From Bigelowiella natans CCMP2755 (lineage: Eukaryota > Cercozoa > Chlorarachniophyceae), in contig ADNK01001316.1 of assembly GCA_000320545.1 (NCBI GenBank), forward strand, positions 35,001-86,662: DNA of 51,662 nt, in the 5' to 3' direction. This document shows positions 25,403 through 35,801 of this stretch, piece by piece. The notes below the pieces were generated by a model, which had not been told where the DNA came from, did not search any database, and saw nothing but the letters and a program-made list of their open reading frames with translations. The translations under genes and the position numbers were made by a program. How positions within the stretch are numbered: the stretch's first letter is position 1; each line of letters starts with the position of its first letter.

Positions 25403-26141
25403 GCTTCGTAAACCTCTCGAAGGGATCAAAATTTGTAACAAAAATGCCAAGAAGAGGGAGGTTCGTGCTGAGGTTTGGAACGTTTTTTATCACTACTTCA
25501 CTGCTACTATAGGGACATATATGTCCATATACGTGTAGACGTCTACGACATGTGTACATCACGTACTTCACATGTACCTGTAGCTACACGTGTGCCAAAT
25601 AATGGCGCTCATATGAGCATGTGTGCTTTTTAGTACACATGGTGTGCATGGGTACATGTGTTCCTTACGCGTACACGTATAGGGACATATCTAGACATGT
25701 GTCCATGTACTACAGTAGTACGATTGACAAAATTTTGCTACATTCATCGATTAGCGCGTCAAGTATCGTGGTAAGAAAGAGTGTATTTGCTAGCCAACAA
25801 GCGTACTAGCTAGCTAGTCTGTGCCAGTTTGCATGCATGCTCGGCTCGGCGCATGCATCATCATCATTGTGCATCATCAGTCATGCTAGCATGCCACACG
25901 CTAGATCTAGCTCGCGCGCGCGTAGCAGGGGTTCATGGCGCCGCAAGCAAGGCGTTTCATCATCACAGTTGACAATGTTGCATCGCATGTGTATGACCGC
26001 AGGGGCAAACATGCATTGACCGCACGCACATGTTGTCCATGCATGCATGACAAAAATCAAGCCAGCGCATGCATCATAGTGAATGCTCCAGTAGATTCCG
26101 AGATAGAACGTTTCATTCGTTTGCGTTATGAAAAATGTTCA
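25403..26141. repeat. Tail-to-tail spacer, dense GCATGC/GCTAGC palindromes
   Basis: Includes GCTAGCTAGC near 25807-25815, GCATGCATGC near 25831, GCATGCTAGCATGCC near 25882-25900, CGCGCGCG near 25913-25921, and TGCATGCATG near 26040. GTACACGT and ACATATGTCC-type inverted repeats lie at 25500-25720. No gene is seen. Confidence 0.7.
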
Positions 26142-27629
26142 TCAAACTTTACCTTGGTGCCTCCGGACATGGTGAGTGTAAGCTCTTTTCGAACGAAGGA
26201 GCTGTGAGCACCACTCGCATTGGAACGGCCAGTGGTTGAGGTGAATCATCCTATGGGCTACTAGATTGGATTTTTGGTGGAAACTCTTTGAGCAGTTTGC
26301 GCACTGGAACTGTCTGTTGATTTTGTGAATAGCGATATGCTGATTTAGATTGCCGCGAGTTGTGAAGTCTTTCTGGCACTCGATGCACTTGTATGGGAGA
26401 TGGGTGAGATGCTGGCGAGCGTAGTGCACATCTAGTGATATTCTCTGCCGAAACTTGGCGCTACATTTTAAGCATTTGAAAGGGTGCTGGCCTGTGTGGA
26501 TGCGCTGGTGCATGCTCAACGATATCGCTGACTTCAAGACTTTTGAGCAATTGACACACACAAATCTTGTCGCGACATCTTTCTGTGTAGTTGTCCGTGA
26601 ATTCGTCGAAGGGGGGAGGGTAGATAAGGCACCATTTTTTCCACCATCGTCGTCGTACTTCCCTGAGATCTCGTCGCCACTCATGGCAGCAGTAGCAAGA
26701 GTAGTAGGAGGCGGAGGAGGAGGATTGGGAGGAGTAAAGGTTGCTACTGTAAATGAAGAATCGTTGCTGTGTATTTTTTGTACGTGATCTAACAGATTGG
26801 TATGTGATGCGAAATGTCGGTTGCAGATCCGACACGTTTTCTTCTTATGCACTTGCTGGTGCCTCATGAGATTGGAGGAACTATAGAACCGCCGCAAACA
26901 CATCGAGCAATTAAACCGCCGCTGATTATACGGCTCATGCGCTGCACTTATGTGGGCTTTTACAGAAGCAGGTTGAGCGAAAGAACGATTGCAGAAGGAG
27001 CAAGAATGAGGACGATCACCGCTATGAAGCCGAGTATGATGCCTCAAAGACGTTCTATCCTGCATCATCGCGTAACATATTTCACACTGAAACCGCCCTC
27101 GCTTTCTCTCTGAAGTCATGGCCAAGGGGGTAGAAGAAGGGATATCAGTGGGAGTAGCAGCACGAGCAGTAGTGCTGCTATTATTACCGCTGATTGTACT
27201 TGTAGTAATACCACAGCCCATATTTCTACTACGACTGCTACCACTCCCCCCCCTACTACTACCACTACTACTACTACTACTAGCAGTAGTGGTAGCAGTT
27301 GCAGTTGTTAATTTTGCCGTAGTAGTACCATTACAACTTTTATTGGTAAGGAGATGATCCGGGACCATCTCCGTGGAGTATACCAACCTCGATGCTGCTG
27401 CTGCTGCTGCTGCTGCTCCAGATGATGATGATGATGATGACGACGACGACGACGACGACGCCGAGGATGATTTTGCAGAAATAATGACTGTCGACGCTGT
27501 TTGGTCTACACGATTTTGTTGCAATATGTGAGAATGAATGGGGGCGAACAACGTTCCTGCCTCCATAGTCACCGTTCTCATCGGCATCGTAAGGAGGGGC
27601 TCGAGGCACGTGGCACTTTCCTCCCCCAT
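26142..27629 (-). CDS. C2H2 zinc-finger protein with nine fingers
   Basis: Probable DNA-binding transcription factor; single coding exon, 495 residues from the ATG at 27629. The N-terminal 170 residues are low-complexity (poly-Ser, poly-Ala, Gly/Ser-rich). Nine C-x2-C...H-x3/4-H fingers fall into a block of four (first FQCEICYAMMQDRTS) and, after a Pro/Ser/Thr-rich linker, a block of five (first FVCVNCSKVLKS). Linkers resemble TGQHPFKC and SGDRPHSC, the Kruppel type. The open frame continues upstream to 28028, but the extra part contains a strong pyrimidine tract and CAG acceptor just before the chosen ATG, so I treat it as 5' intron and leader. Target genes cannot be inferred. Confidence 0.88.
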   Translation of the reverse strand: MGEESATCLEPLLTMPMRTVTMEAGTLFAPIHSHILQQNRVDQTASTVIISAKSSSASSSSSSSSSSSSSGAAAAAAAASRLVYSTEMVPDHLLTNKSCNGTTTAKLTTATATTTASSSSSSGSSRGGSGSSRSRNMGCGITTSTISGNNSSTTARAATPTDIPSSTPLAMTSERKRGRFQCEICYAMMQDRTSLRHHTRLHSGDRPHSCSFCNRSFAQPASVKAHISAAHEPYNQRRFNCSMCLRRFYSSSNLMRHQQVHKKKTCRICNRHFASHTNLLDHVQKIHSNDSSFTVATFTPPNPPPPPPTTLATAAMSGDEISGKYDDDGGKNGALSTLPPSTNSRTTTQKDVATRFVCVNCSKVLKSAISLSMHQRIHTGQHPFKCLKCSAKFRQRISLDVHYARQHLTHLPYKCIECQKDFTTRGNLNQHIAIHKINRQFQCANCSKSFHQKSNLVAHRMIHLNHWPFQCEWCSQLLRSKRAYTHHVRRHQGKV

Positions 27630-28087
27630 GACCGTCAGCGGTGGTGGACAATGGGGATTTTCTGAAAATGAGAGAAAAACTAGGACGAATGCACCCGCAG
27701 CAAAAGCTAATGCAAGAATGAAGGCCAGCCATAGACATAAGGACGGGGTAATGTGATACGTTTGAAAGTAATAACACAAGTGAGGAGGAGGAGGAGATGG
27801 TGGGCTACGATTTAATCCATAATTATTGGTAATATTGGGTTGAGCTGATTCTTCTGTTAATGCCAATTCTACTGCAGAAAAACGAGGGCAGTAGGCGTTG
27901 TTCCGAGAAGTGTCGATTTCATAGGGATGTGTAGCACTGACACATACTTCTCGGTACATGCACTCATTCAGTTGAATGCTTTGCCGGGGATCGCTGCTTT
28001 GATTGATCTGAAAGAGATACCCATGCAAATCTTAGTTCTCGTTCTCAAAAAATTAATAGACCATATCAACCTTAATCTTGTTGCAGA

Positions 28088-28160
28088 TCAAGAAGAAGAA
28101 GAAGAAGAAGAAGAAGAAGAAGAAGAAGAAGAAGAAGAAGAAGAAGAAGAAGAAGAAGAG
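28088..28160. repeat. (GAA)n microsatellite
   Basis: About 24 GAA units on the plus strand, reading TTC on the zinc-finger transcript strand. It lies in the promoter or leader zone. Confidence 0.9.
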
Positions 28161-28400
28161 GAGGCAAAAATATCCACAGAAATACAACAATCGATTATAC
28201 AAGATGCAGCGACACACGTGTAAGTGCACATATTGAAACAAAAATATTCTGTATTTCTACCTGGCTGGCGAGAGGGGCAGCAAGGAAGTGAGGATTCCAC
28301 GTCTATCTCATCTCCGCTTCAGATCAGCCTCTTCGTCCGGTCGTCCGCCGCTCCGAGAGATGTGTTCAGGCCTGGAATACGGAATCCAACGGCACCCAAA

Positions 28401-28439
<39 letters not shown>
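28401..28439. repeat. (TTG)n microsatellite
   Basis: About 13 TTG units in the same head-to-head region. It creates a spurious poly-Gln frame on the minus strand and poly-Cys/Val frames on the plus strand. Confidence 0.9.
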
Positions 28440-28717
28440 CGCAGTAAGTGTGCTTGTTTCTGTGCGTGCCGTTTTATAAATGCGACAAGCTTATACCCGC
28501 TGTCGTCGTCATCATTCACATAGAATTCGCCCCAAAGAAAACTACAAATAATAAATGAATAAATCGGCCTTTCTATTTTTGTATCCGGCTGCTTTTGAAA
28601 TTTTTGAATTGAAACTATGGCGTCGCCTCCCCCCCTCGGCGTGCTCTGACAAGACACACCTTTTCAGAAGCTTTGGAGAGGAGAGGCAGAGGGGAACGAA
28701 GACGATCGGGGTCAAAT

Positions 28718-29055
28718 ATGAGTGAATTCAACCCCCTCTTTGATCAATGCAATGGCACGCATTACGAAGAAGTCCTCGAATCATTCGACGGCTCAATGGA
28801 AGGCCAAGAAGCAAACACGTCAGATTTCCTGCACCCCTATGCGCTTAGGGCGGATATGGAAACAGTAAGATATCTCTCATAACTGCCTACACCAAATGCT
28901 AATAGTGACTGCATCAAACAGGACGATGACCACGAAGAAAACATGCTGCTGCCAGGAGGAAGAGAGGCAAGAGGTGATAAGGGACGAGGTGAAAAAGCTG
29001 TGACTTCTATGTCCAAGGTGAGTAGCTCACTCCCTCCCTCCAAAGTACCATCTAA

Positions 29056-29102
<47 letters not shown>

Positions 29103-29822
29103 AACACAAACATGCGCGCACGCACACAGATAAGTAAACAAATAGATAAAGAGTGCAAAGTGATACTGTGATGAGCTAATATTGACAATTAATTAATTCT
29201 TCTGTGTGTGATGCAAGATGGACGTTTGGGGTTGGCCTAGCCCTTGGTCGATCTCAAATTCAGTGTTTCTGGACACGAGATACAACGCATGCCATTTAAT
29301 GTAGACAACAAACGAAATAACAAAACGCTTCTAAGATATACCTGTCGTAATCAATGCGACATAATGTAAACCATTCCTACCAAATAGGGTTTTGCTCGTA
29401 TACCGTATCATCATCTCAGCGTGGAGTGCTATGATCCTCATATGGGCAGGGTTTTTAGCACAAGATGTAAGATATTCCCAATCTATATTCAGACAGATAT
29501 GCTCGTTCATTCGTTGACAGAGATCAGTTGTTTTGACTATTTCTCTCTTCTTCAAGACTAAGGAATTTTACCTGTCGCTGACTTCATGGGTGATGCTTCT
29601 AACCGTTCTTTACTTCGGTCAAGCTTCTTTCTTCACACTTCGGTATGAGCAGCAGCATACGCCAACTTGCAACTGAGGGGATGTGTTAAGGGTGATGAGA
29701 GCAGAGTTTGTAACGAACATCCATCTTTTCTCAGAGACTGGATTCTAGCGGATACTGTGGAAAAAAACCAACTTACGATATCTCGACGGCTGGTATTTAT
29801 TATCAAATCACCGAATGACGCG

Positions 29823-29863
<41 letters not shown>

Positions 29864-30973
29864 CTCCGTCTCATTACGTGCTTTGTTTCTTTGAGAATTC
29901 TGAGTTAAAAATACTTGCCATCGACAGGCGATATGTGTTTACGAAATAGCCTTCACTTACAGCATGGTATATAGAGAATTTATTCTTGGAAGATTCAAGC
30001 GGAGCCCTTTCATTTAAATCGTTTGTTTCAAGGTCGTCTTCATCGTTCACTTAACGTTCGCTCCGCATGCCGATGGAAAAAATGCGACTGCTGAGGGCAG
30101 CGGTAGCATTGAGCAAGGAAGGGGCACTTCTTCAACCGCCACCATCGGAGCGGAAAATGGCGGAATCATTTCAGGGGGAGAATGGGATGTGCGCTATCTG
30201 ATTGATTTGCATCTGCATTATGCCTGGTATTACTTCTGGTTAATGATATTCTCGTGTTGGCAAATTGTAATGTATTGAGTGAATCTACATTTTTCAGCTT
30301 CGTGTGGTTAGGCGTAGATTCGAGCATCAACGCCTGCGAGTTCCGATGGTCTCATTACATCTATGTGCTTTCCCCGTCGATACTCTACATGTAAGCAGTC
30401 GTTCAATCGATTCTCGCTGCATGTGCTAGAATTATCGCCGATCCATCTATCACCCTTTTCCATGACTGACCAGTTGCATGCATGATGTACACTAAAAGGC
30501 TCGTAATTGGGTTGAATATGTACCTGTGGATGAAGCCTTCTGAAGTAACCACGAAGACGACAGGTTGCAATCTCTTCGTAATTCAGTAATGACATATCCG
30601 TCCTCTGACAGATCTTGCTGGCCCTCACATATAATATTAAGGTTTGACGGTCTTATCGTGGGCATTACTCTTCTTCGGCATCTTTCTTTCATTCTCGGTT
30701 CTCCTTGCGTGGTCAGAATTCAAATATACCCTCTTGAATTTCATCGAGTCTCGCAGTGGGTACAGAGATAGACCGCCTCCAAAGTTCTCCGAAACCGATG
30801 ATGCTAATGCGGTCGCTGCAGGAAGCAACGAGGAAATAGCTAAATTCTTACAGGCTCTGGAAGATTCCGATACTTCGCGGCGGCGATATGCCACAAACGC
30901 AGGAGGAGCAGGCTCATCCCCATACATTGGCCCTGATGGAGAAGTAGTGCACCATTTTAGGAGCGGGTGGTGA
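28718..30973 (+). CDS. Multi-pass membrane protein, family not recognised
   Basis: Exons resolved: 28718-28864, 28922-29017, 29218-29262, 29557-29642, 29735-29792, 29928-29966, 30033-30226, 30298-30390, and a last exon from about 30643 to 30973. The junction between 30390 and 30643 is not phase-consistent, so a small exon is probably missing. The N-terminus is acidic and soluble. At least five hydrophobic segments follow: LTSWVMLLTVLYFGQASFF, CVYEIAFTYSMVVFIVHLTF, a segment after LHLHYACFVW, HYIYVLSPSILY, and VLSWALLFFGIFLSFSVLLA. A Gly/Ser/Thr-rich loop lies after the second. The tail is hydrophilic and ends in FRSGW. The layout loosely recalls FAR-17a/AIG1 or Rolling-stone proteins, but I would not assign it. 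Confidence 0.65.
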
Positions 30974-31867
30974 CATGAAGCTGTGGCGATAGACAAGATA
31001 ATGCAGCAATTATCATAGCATCCCTGCATTGATTGCTCAAATAACCATGCACGCACCACTTCGTCTACCAGAATGATAATCAGTCGATAAAGTAAATACG
31101 ACACGGCCGTATGTTTTTATACAGCGTAGAACATATGAATCAATATGCTAAATGCACAAATTCGCAGTGGCTATGCGCAAGTTCTTCAGGATGCACGATA
31201 CAATTGTGCCAGACTGCTGCCGACTTGGATACTGTCTACGATGACGATTACATGAACACGCGATTATATGGCAAGTGCGCACAAGTCTGCTATGTGTTGT
31301 AGTGTACTAAAGCCAGTGCAGCAGTGTGCGCCATACAACATACATAGAGTTATCGCGCAGGCGACTGCAAATGAAATCTAAATGTGCGGTATCCTTGCGG
31401 GCAGATGTGATGATGGACATATATATTCACAGCGTGTATTCTATGACAGTGTACTAGTGTACAGCGTTGTGCCTAGCATGTTTTGGCGAATAAATTAGCT
31501 TGCTCGCTTATACGCTTAAATAGAGCTCGCTCGCCGCTGTATATTTGCGTACTAGAAGCCTTGCTATATGGTGCACGCGCTTGTACGTGCGTGTACACGT
31601 TGCATGTCGTAGCTATGCGCTCTAGATGTCGTACAGCGCACTGGATTGGCTAGCAAGCATCGGACGCACATGGTTGGATGATTGCATCCTTATATTTAGT
31701 CGCTAACGCAAGCATACTTTACGAAACAATACTGGTGTAAGAGAGGACTTATAGGCGTGTTGCAAAAGTACTAGATACGTGCTCGTCTTTTGCATCACAG
31801 CCGTTCAATCATGGATCTATTGGAGAACCTTTTCATCGCATTGTATTTTTCATTCGTCCTATCATTT
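30974..31867. repeat. Tail-to-tail spacer, palindrome- and GCGCA-rich
   Basis: Contains scattered GTGCGC, CTATGCGC, TGTACGTGCGTGTACACG and GCTAGC motifs between 31110 and 31700. No coding signal. Confidence 0.55.
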
Positions 31868-32733
31868 TCATCTTTGATTCCCGAGACTAAAGCCAGGAAC
31901 AAAGAATCCCATGGGCCTAAAATCCCTGGCTTTTTTGCTTTGAATGCATGTAAGCGACGATCCGTCGTGATTTCTTTCTTCCACCTCAAAGAAACCCATA
32001 TCTTCAATCTCCTTGGCTTCGAGGCTGCATTTTGATGTTCCCTGAGTTAATTCGGATTTCATTTTCACTGAATTCTTCATTCCACACGTGTAAAAACAGT
32101 GTACCTTAGACGCCTTCCAGCAAACCAATTGCCCTCCAGGTTTCAAAACTCGAAGCGCTTCTTTGAAGAGAGACTCGCAGTCATCGATTTCATTGAGATG
32201 CTTTGATACTACCATGGCATCCACAGACTCGTCCGAGAAGGTGCCGGCTACTGCTTTCAACGGCTCTGCATCAACTGAAATCTGCAAAAGGCCTGCTGGG
32301 ATTCCAACATCTTCGGCCGAAGTCTTGATTGTTTCCCCATTGTACTTATGCGTTGCAATTCCATGCCATGAATCGATCGACGGAGGATATGACCTGAAAA
32401 GCTGTCCACAGTCTGGCCATAACTCTACAACCTGTAGTGTATGTGCACCGCGCCATCAAAATTCTATTTGCCTGCATCCAGCTCGACTGGACTAGGGATA
32501 GACTACTCACAATATGGCAACAAAAGAAAATTTACCTCTAACATTCTCAACGAAGAAAGATCCTTCTGTTTCTCCTCCTGATCTGTGCCAACGAGTGGAA
32601 GTTTCAACCAAAACGGCTTTATCTTGCTGATTAGATAGTCGCGCGAGTCTTTTGTCTCATAAATGTGGTAAGACCCATAGCCAACGCCAATGGCGCCATA
32701 GAACATCCCTGTCCTCTTCAAAGTATTTCCCAT
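31868..32733 (-). CDS. Class I SAM-dependent methyltransferase (METTL7/type 11-like)
   Basis: Exons (high to low): 32733-32536, 32431-32105, 32041-31868; 232 residues, phases consistent. A short N-terminal hydrophobic segment (MFYGAIGVGYGSYHIY) suggests membrane association. Motif I is VVELWPDCGQLF, a divergent form of the usual E-x-G-x-G-x-G loop: aspartate and a single glycine replace the glycine-rich core. VSVDAEPL-type and DAMVVSKHLNE segments follow, then the hallmark EALRVLKPGGQLVCWKASK. C-terminal GFFEVEE fits the last strand pair. Substrate unknown. The altered motif I could mean weak or absent SAM binding. Convergent with the multi-pass membrane gene. Confidence 0.82.
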
Positions 32734-33824
32734 CGGAGATGCAATAGACAGGAACGAAAGAGCAGGAAACGTTCAAGTGTGTTACAGAGCGGCAACTCTC
32801 GGAATATTCAGGGCTTGTATTTCGCTGTCAACGCGAACAGTCTTCGAGTCCAAACACTCAGGAGCGTCAAATTACCCTTCCGTAGCGTGGCGCTTATTAG
32901 GCAGTATCTCGTGTGTATATACGATTTGCTGGTGTTTCTTAAGCGGTGTGCCGGATCGACGGTGCTGTAGCAATCCGTGAGTCGTGAACACAGCGGGGGG
33001 TTGCACGGAACGACGCAAACCAGTGAGGAAACACTGAAATGGATGGATTCAAGGATAGAGAGCTTAACTTGACGTAAATTGAATACCAACACGTAAACTA
33101 AAAATTTTAATTTGCGATGAGTAACGGTGATGAGGGGAAGGCAAGAGGAAGATGGATGGGGAGGTGCAAGGCAGAACGAACCCAGGCACCGAAGCCGAGA
33201 GATGGCGTGCTAATCTCCAATGGATCTCAAAGATCTCTCGAGATATCTTGGTCTTCGGGCAATTGTCGCCGCCGAGATCTTCCTGAAGAAAATAATAATA
33301 ATACTTTGTCGGCTCGTAATTTTTTGTACTGCATGGGAGAATCTGATTAATCAATCAAAATCAGCAACGCAGGAGTTCAGCTTTCAGAAAAATTCTTGCA
33401 GGAAAAACTCAACGACCCAGAAACGTGGTCGTGTCGTCAATAAACAGCAACTTTTTCGATGGGCTATTGATCTAAGAGTTGCTGACCAGCCTGACCAGCC
33501 TCTATTGCGACGCCACTGAAAACTGAAAACCGAAAACGCAGCCTTCGTTCTCTGAAAAAAATCGAAAGTTGTTCGAATTGACCCGAAATGGCTCTGGTTT
33601 TCTGATGTCGCCTTTCGATAAAGAACAAGTCTTCATTCATCAGAATCAATCTTGCTGTCCTTTCTGAGGAGAATAGGAAGTTGTGGCAGTTGCCAATCAG
33701 GTATCACATTGTCGCACGAAGGAGACTCTCTGCCATTCTGCCACTCTCGTTGCCGATTGTAATTTAGGTGACTCTTTCTGTGGAAAACACTTTCCTTTCA
33801 GCACTTCATTATCTACCATCTACC
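32734..33824. promoter_or_regulatory. Head-to-head region, methyltransferase / Cys-rich membrane gene
   Basis: A 1.1-kb gap. Short open frames exist on both strands (for example 33117-33350 plus, 33064-33354 minus), but none has splice structure or a motif. A small direct repeat, CTGACCAGC, lies at 33482-33499. No GCATGC palindromes. Confidence 0.35.
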
Positions 33825-34661
33825 ATGCTCTTCATCGTCATCGTCATAATCTTCATTGAAATGATCTGTGGTCAACAATATTCCTCCTATTGCGCGATTT
33901 GTAATGAAAATTATGGCTGCACTTCTTCATGTCAGTCGGTTGTTTATGGCTACTATTATTGCTATTCTGGAAGCTATTCCTTCGACAGCAATGACAACTG
34001 CGTGGCAACTCAGTATTCCGAGGAATGCTGTGCATCAGCCCCAACATTATTCCCAACATCCTCTCCATCTACATCATCATCTGCTACGGTGTCCAGAGTG
34101 TCTTACAGTTGTAATTTTGATGTGAACACCGTTGGCACATGCACGGATTTGTGCAGCAGGCATTACAGTACGAGTGGACATACCATCTCGCCGGATTACA
34201 TTACGGGGTGCCAATGTTCCACCGGGCACCTAAACGGAAATGTAGGCACTTTCGACCCCATAGATGGTTACACTTACGAAGTCACTTTCAACGGAGAAGA
34301 TGGTGGATGCCTAAGTGCTACGGCGAGGAGCCTCGGACTGGTGGGGCATTGCACCATGAAATACAAGGTGTTGTCAGGATCTTTATTCGGTGTGGGACCA
34401 AACGACCAGTGTACTATCGACCAAGGAAGCCAAGGAAGTCAAAGAACCAAAAACACTAAAAAGGCCAATCTCGTTCTAATGGTGATGGGCTCAATTGTTG
34501 CAGGAGGACTCTTCATAGCTGTAACCATTTGTTGCATCAGACGTATTCGCTCGAAGGGAGGAAAGAAAGTGAAAGGTTTGCAGGTTTCTTTGGTCAACTC
34601 CTCCGACGATTACCTAGATCTGAAAGATGATCCGGAAGTCAGCGAAAGATCTGCTGATTGA
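33825..34661 (+). CDS. Cys-rich type I membrane protein, intronless
   Basis: 278 residues in one exon, unusual among these intron-rich neighbours. The ATG at 33825 opens a signal peptide (MLFIVIVIIFIEMICGQQ). The ectodomain has about 20 cysteines in two clusters (YCAICNENYGCTSSCQ first; the second around CTDLCSRHY and GCQCSTGH) separated by a Ser/Thr/Pro linker at about 76-90. One membrane helix (VLMVMGSIVAGGLFIAVTIC) near 210-232 is followed by a basic then acidic cytoplasmic tail. No family recognised. A receptor, adhesin or cell-surface role is inference from topology alone. Confidence 0.75.
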   Translation: MLFIVIVIIFIEMICGQQYSSYCAICNENYGCTSSCQSVVYGYYYCYSGSYSFDSNDNCVATQYSEECCASAPTLFPTSSPSTSSSATVSRVSYSCNFDVNTVGTCTDLCSRHYSTSGHTISPDYITGCQCSTGHLNGNVGTFDPIDGYTYEVTFNGEDGGCLSATARSLGLVGHCTMKYKVLSGSLFGVGPNDQCTIDQGSQGSQRTKNTKKANLVLMVMGSIVAGGLFIAVTICCIRRIRSKGGKKVKGLQVSLVNSSDDYLDLKDDPEVSERSAD

Positions 34662-35203
34662 AGAGTTTGAGGAAGATTGCCTTGCACTCATCATTGAACG
34701 CTCCATAAAGCGCAGCCATGCGACATCAAGCACTCGGAGGTCGGGGGTTTCAGTTCACGCAACTCACATGCACGCGCACGCGACACGCCACAGTCAGCGA
34801 TCAAGGTACGTACTAGACCTAACATTTAGCATAGAGTGAGCTGCTTGGCTATCCGTGCGGTCTGAAATTCGGAGACAACCTTTCACCTAACATCGCGGAG
34901 GGCTAGCTAGCTACCATTTGTGCAATGCGGGATGCGCAGAACAAACTGAGTCAGAGACACGTGTGCATTGTGATGTGCATGCTGTCTCTTGATCTCTTGC
35001 GTTAGAGAATTAGAGACACGCATGTGTCATGCAATGATGTGATCTAGTAATGCGCACATACACTGTCTCTTGCCTAACGATTTCTGTGTTTTGGAGCACA
35101 TGAAGTGCAATGGTCACACTCTAGCACTGCCAGATTGCAAGCATGCTAGCATGGCCATCATCAGACACGCTGTGCACATGGCACATGCTAGCAATTCTAG
35201 AAT

Positions 35204-35205
35204 TG

Positions 35206-35255
<50 letters not shown>

Positions 35256-35285
35256 AACACATGGACATGATGCATGTGCGTGTGC

Positions 35286-35314
<29 letters not shown>
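35204..35314. repeat. (CA)n followed by (GT)n, potential hairpin
   Basis: CA dinucleotides interrupted by CAAA units at 35204-35262, then GT dinucleotides at 35286-35314. The two blocks are complementary and could pair into a stem of about 28 bp with a short loop, which gives long chance ORFs on both strands. Confidence 0.85.
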
Positions 35315-35316
<2 letters not shown>

Positions 35317-35539
35317 ATGAACTGTGTGATCCACAGCAAGCTATTCATCACACAGCAGTCCTGGTTTTTCGTGATGAAACTTCACGATGTATGTGTTCGC
35401 ATTTCTTGATTTGCACAGCAGTACCAAATTGCTCATTTCGCGTTGATTCAAGTGCATCCACCCACACGTGCATATTTGCTCATGTAATCATGCGTGTTTT
35501 AGTTGAGAAAGCCCGCGTAAGAGAAAAAGCTCCCATGGC

Positions 35540-35720
35540 TATAGATGTATGTATACGCGCAACATCATCAGCTTTCTCAATTGCGAAGTTTGAACTTCGT
35601 TCGTTATCTGCTCAGGTCGAATGATTTGAAAAAATGAGTTTACTGAAAGAGAATCAATCGTACACAGTGTCCTATAAATGTTTATGGCTGTTATGGATAC
35701 GAACAACTAGCTAAAGTTTC
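35540..35720 (+). pseudogene. Degenerate fragment of the short-chain dehydrogenase gene (active-site exon plus intron)
   Basis: On the plus strand, 35556-35622 encodes SSAFSIAKFELRSLS. It is nearly identical in DNA to the active-site exon at 41404-41337 (minus strand), which encodes SPAFSIAKFGLRSLS. The resemblance continues past the exon: both have a CAGGTCG-ATGAT junction, then a weaker match through intron sequence ending in TGTTTATGGC. The intron match means a DNA-level duplication, not a retrocopy. Three extra bases (GCT) precede the CAG. No neighbouring dehydrogenase exons are evident, so it cannot encode an enzyme. Confidence 0.75.
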
Positions 35721-35801
35721 GCATAGATAAATTCCGAAGCAAATGGTTGAAAATACTCGACGATTCGTATATTCGAGGGTCTCTCCAAATCTAACCTAGC
35801 T

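Larger units (their letters stand above)
27630..28717. promoter_or_regulatory. Head-to-head region, zinc-finger gene / multi-pass membrane gene
   Basis: Holds the probable 5' leader and intron of the zinc-finger gene (27630 to about 28060) and then the shared promoter zone. Two long simple repeats sit here: GAA at 28088-28160 and TTG at 28401-28439. No GCATGC palindrome. Confidence 0.4.
34662..35801. repeat. Tail-to-tail spacer with palindromes, CA/GT repeats and a gene fragment
   Basis: Contains GCTAGCTAGC near 34903-34912, GCATGCTAGCATGG near 35140-35154, CA-repeats at 35204-35262 and a GT-repeat at 35286-35314. The 35556-35720 part is a separate dehydrogenase-like fragment. Confidence 0.65.

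Noticed and set aside
27630-28028. N-terminal extension of the zinc-finger frame with a membrane-helix-like stretch, suggesting a membrane-tethered transcription factor
   Set aside because: The hydrophobic codons coincide with a pyrimidine-rich tract ending in TTTTCAG just before the chosen ATG, so the segment reads better as an intron 3' end and leader.
28319-28657. Minus-strand frame with a poly-Gln tract
   Set aside because: The tract is the TTG microsatellite read in reverse; no splice sites or family motif, and it sits in a shared promoter region.
28088-35314. Regularly spaced short repeats as a possible CRISPR array
   Set aside because: They are uninterrupted microsatellites or scattered palindromes without unique spacers, in a eukaryotic gene context.
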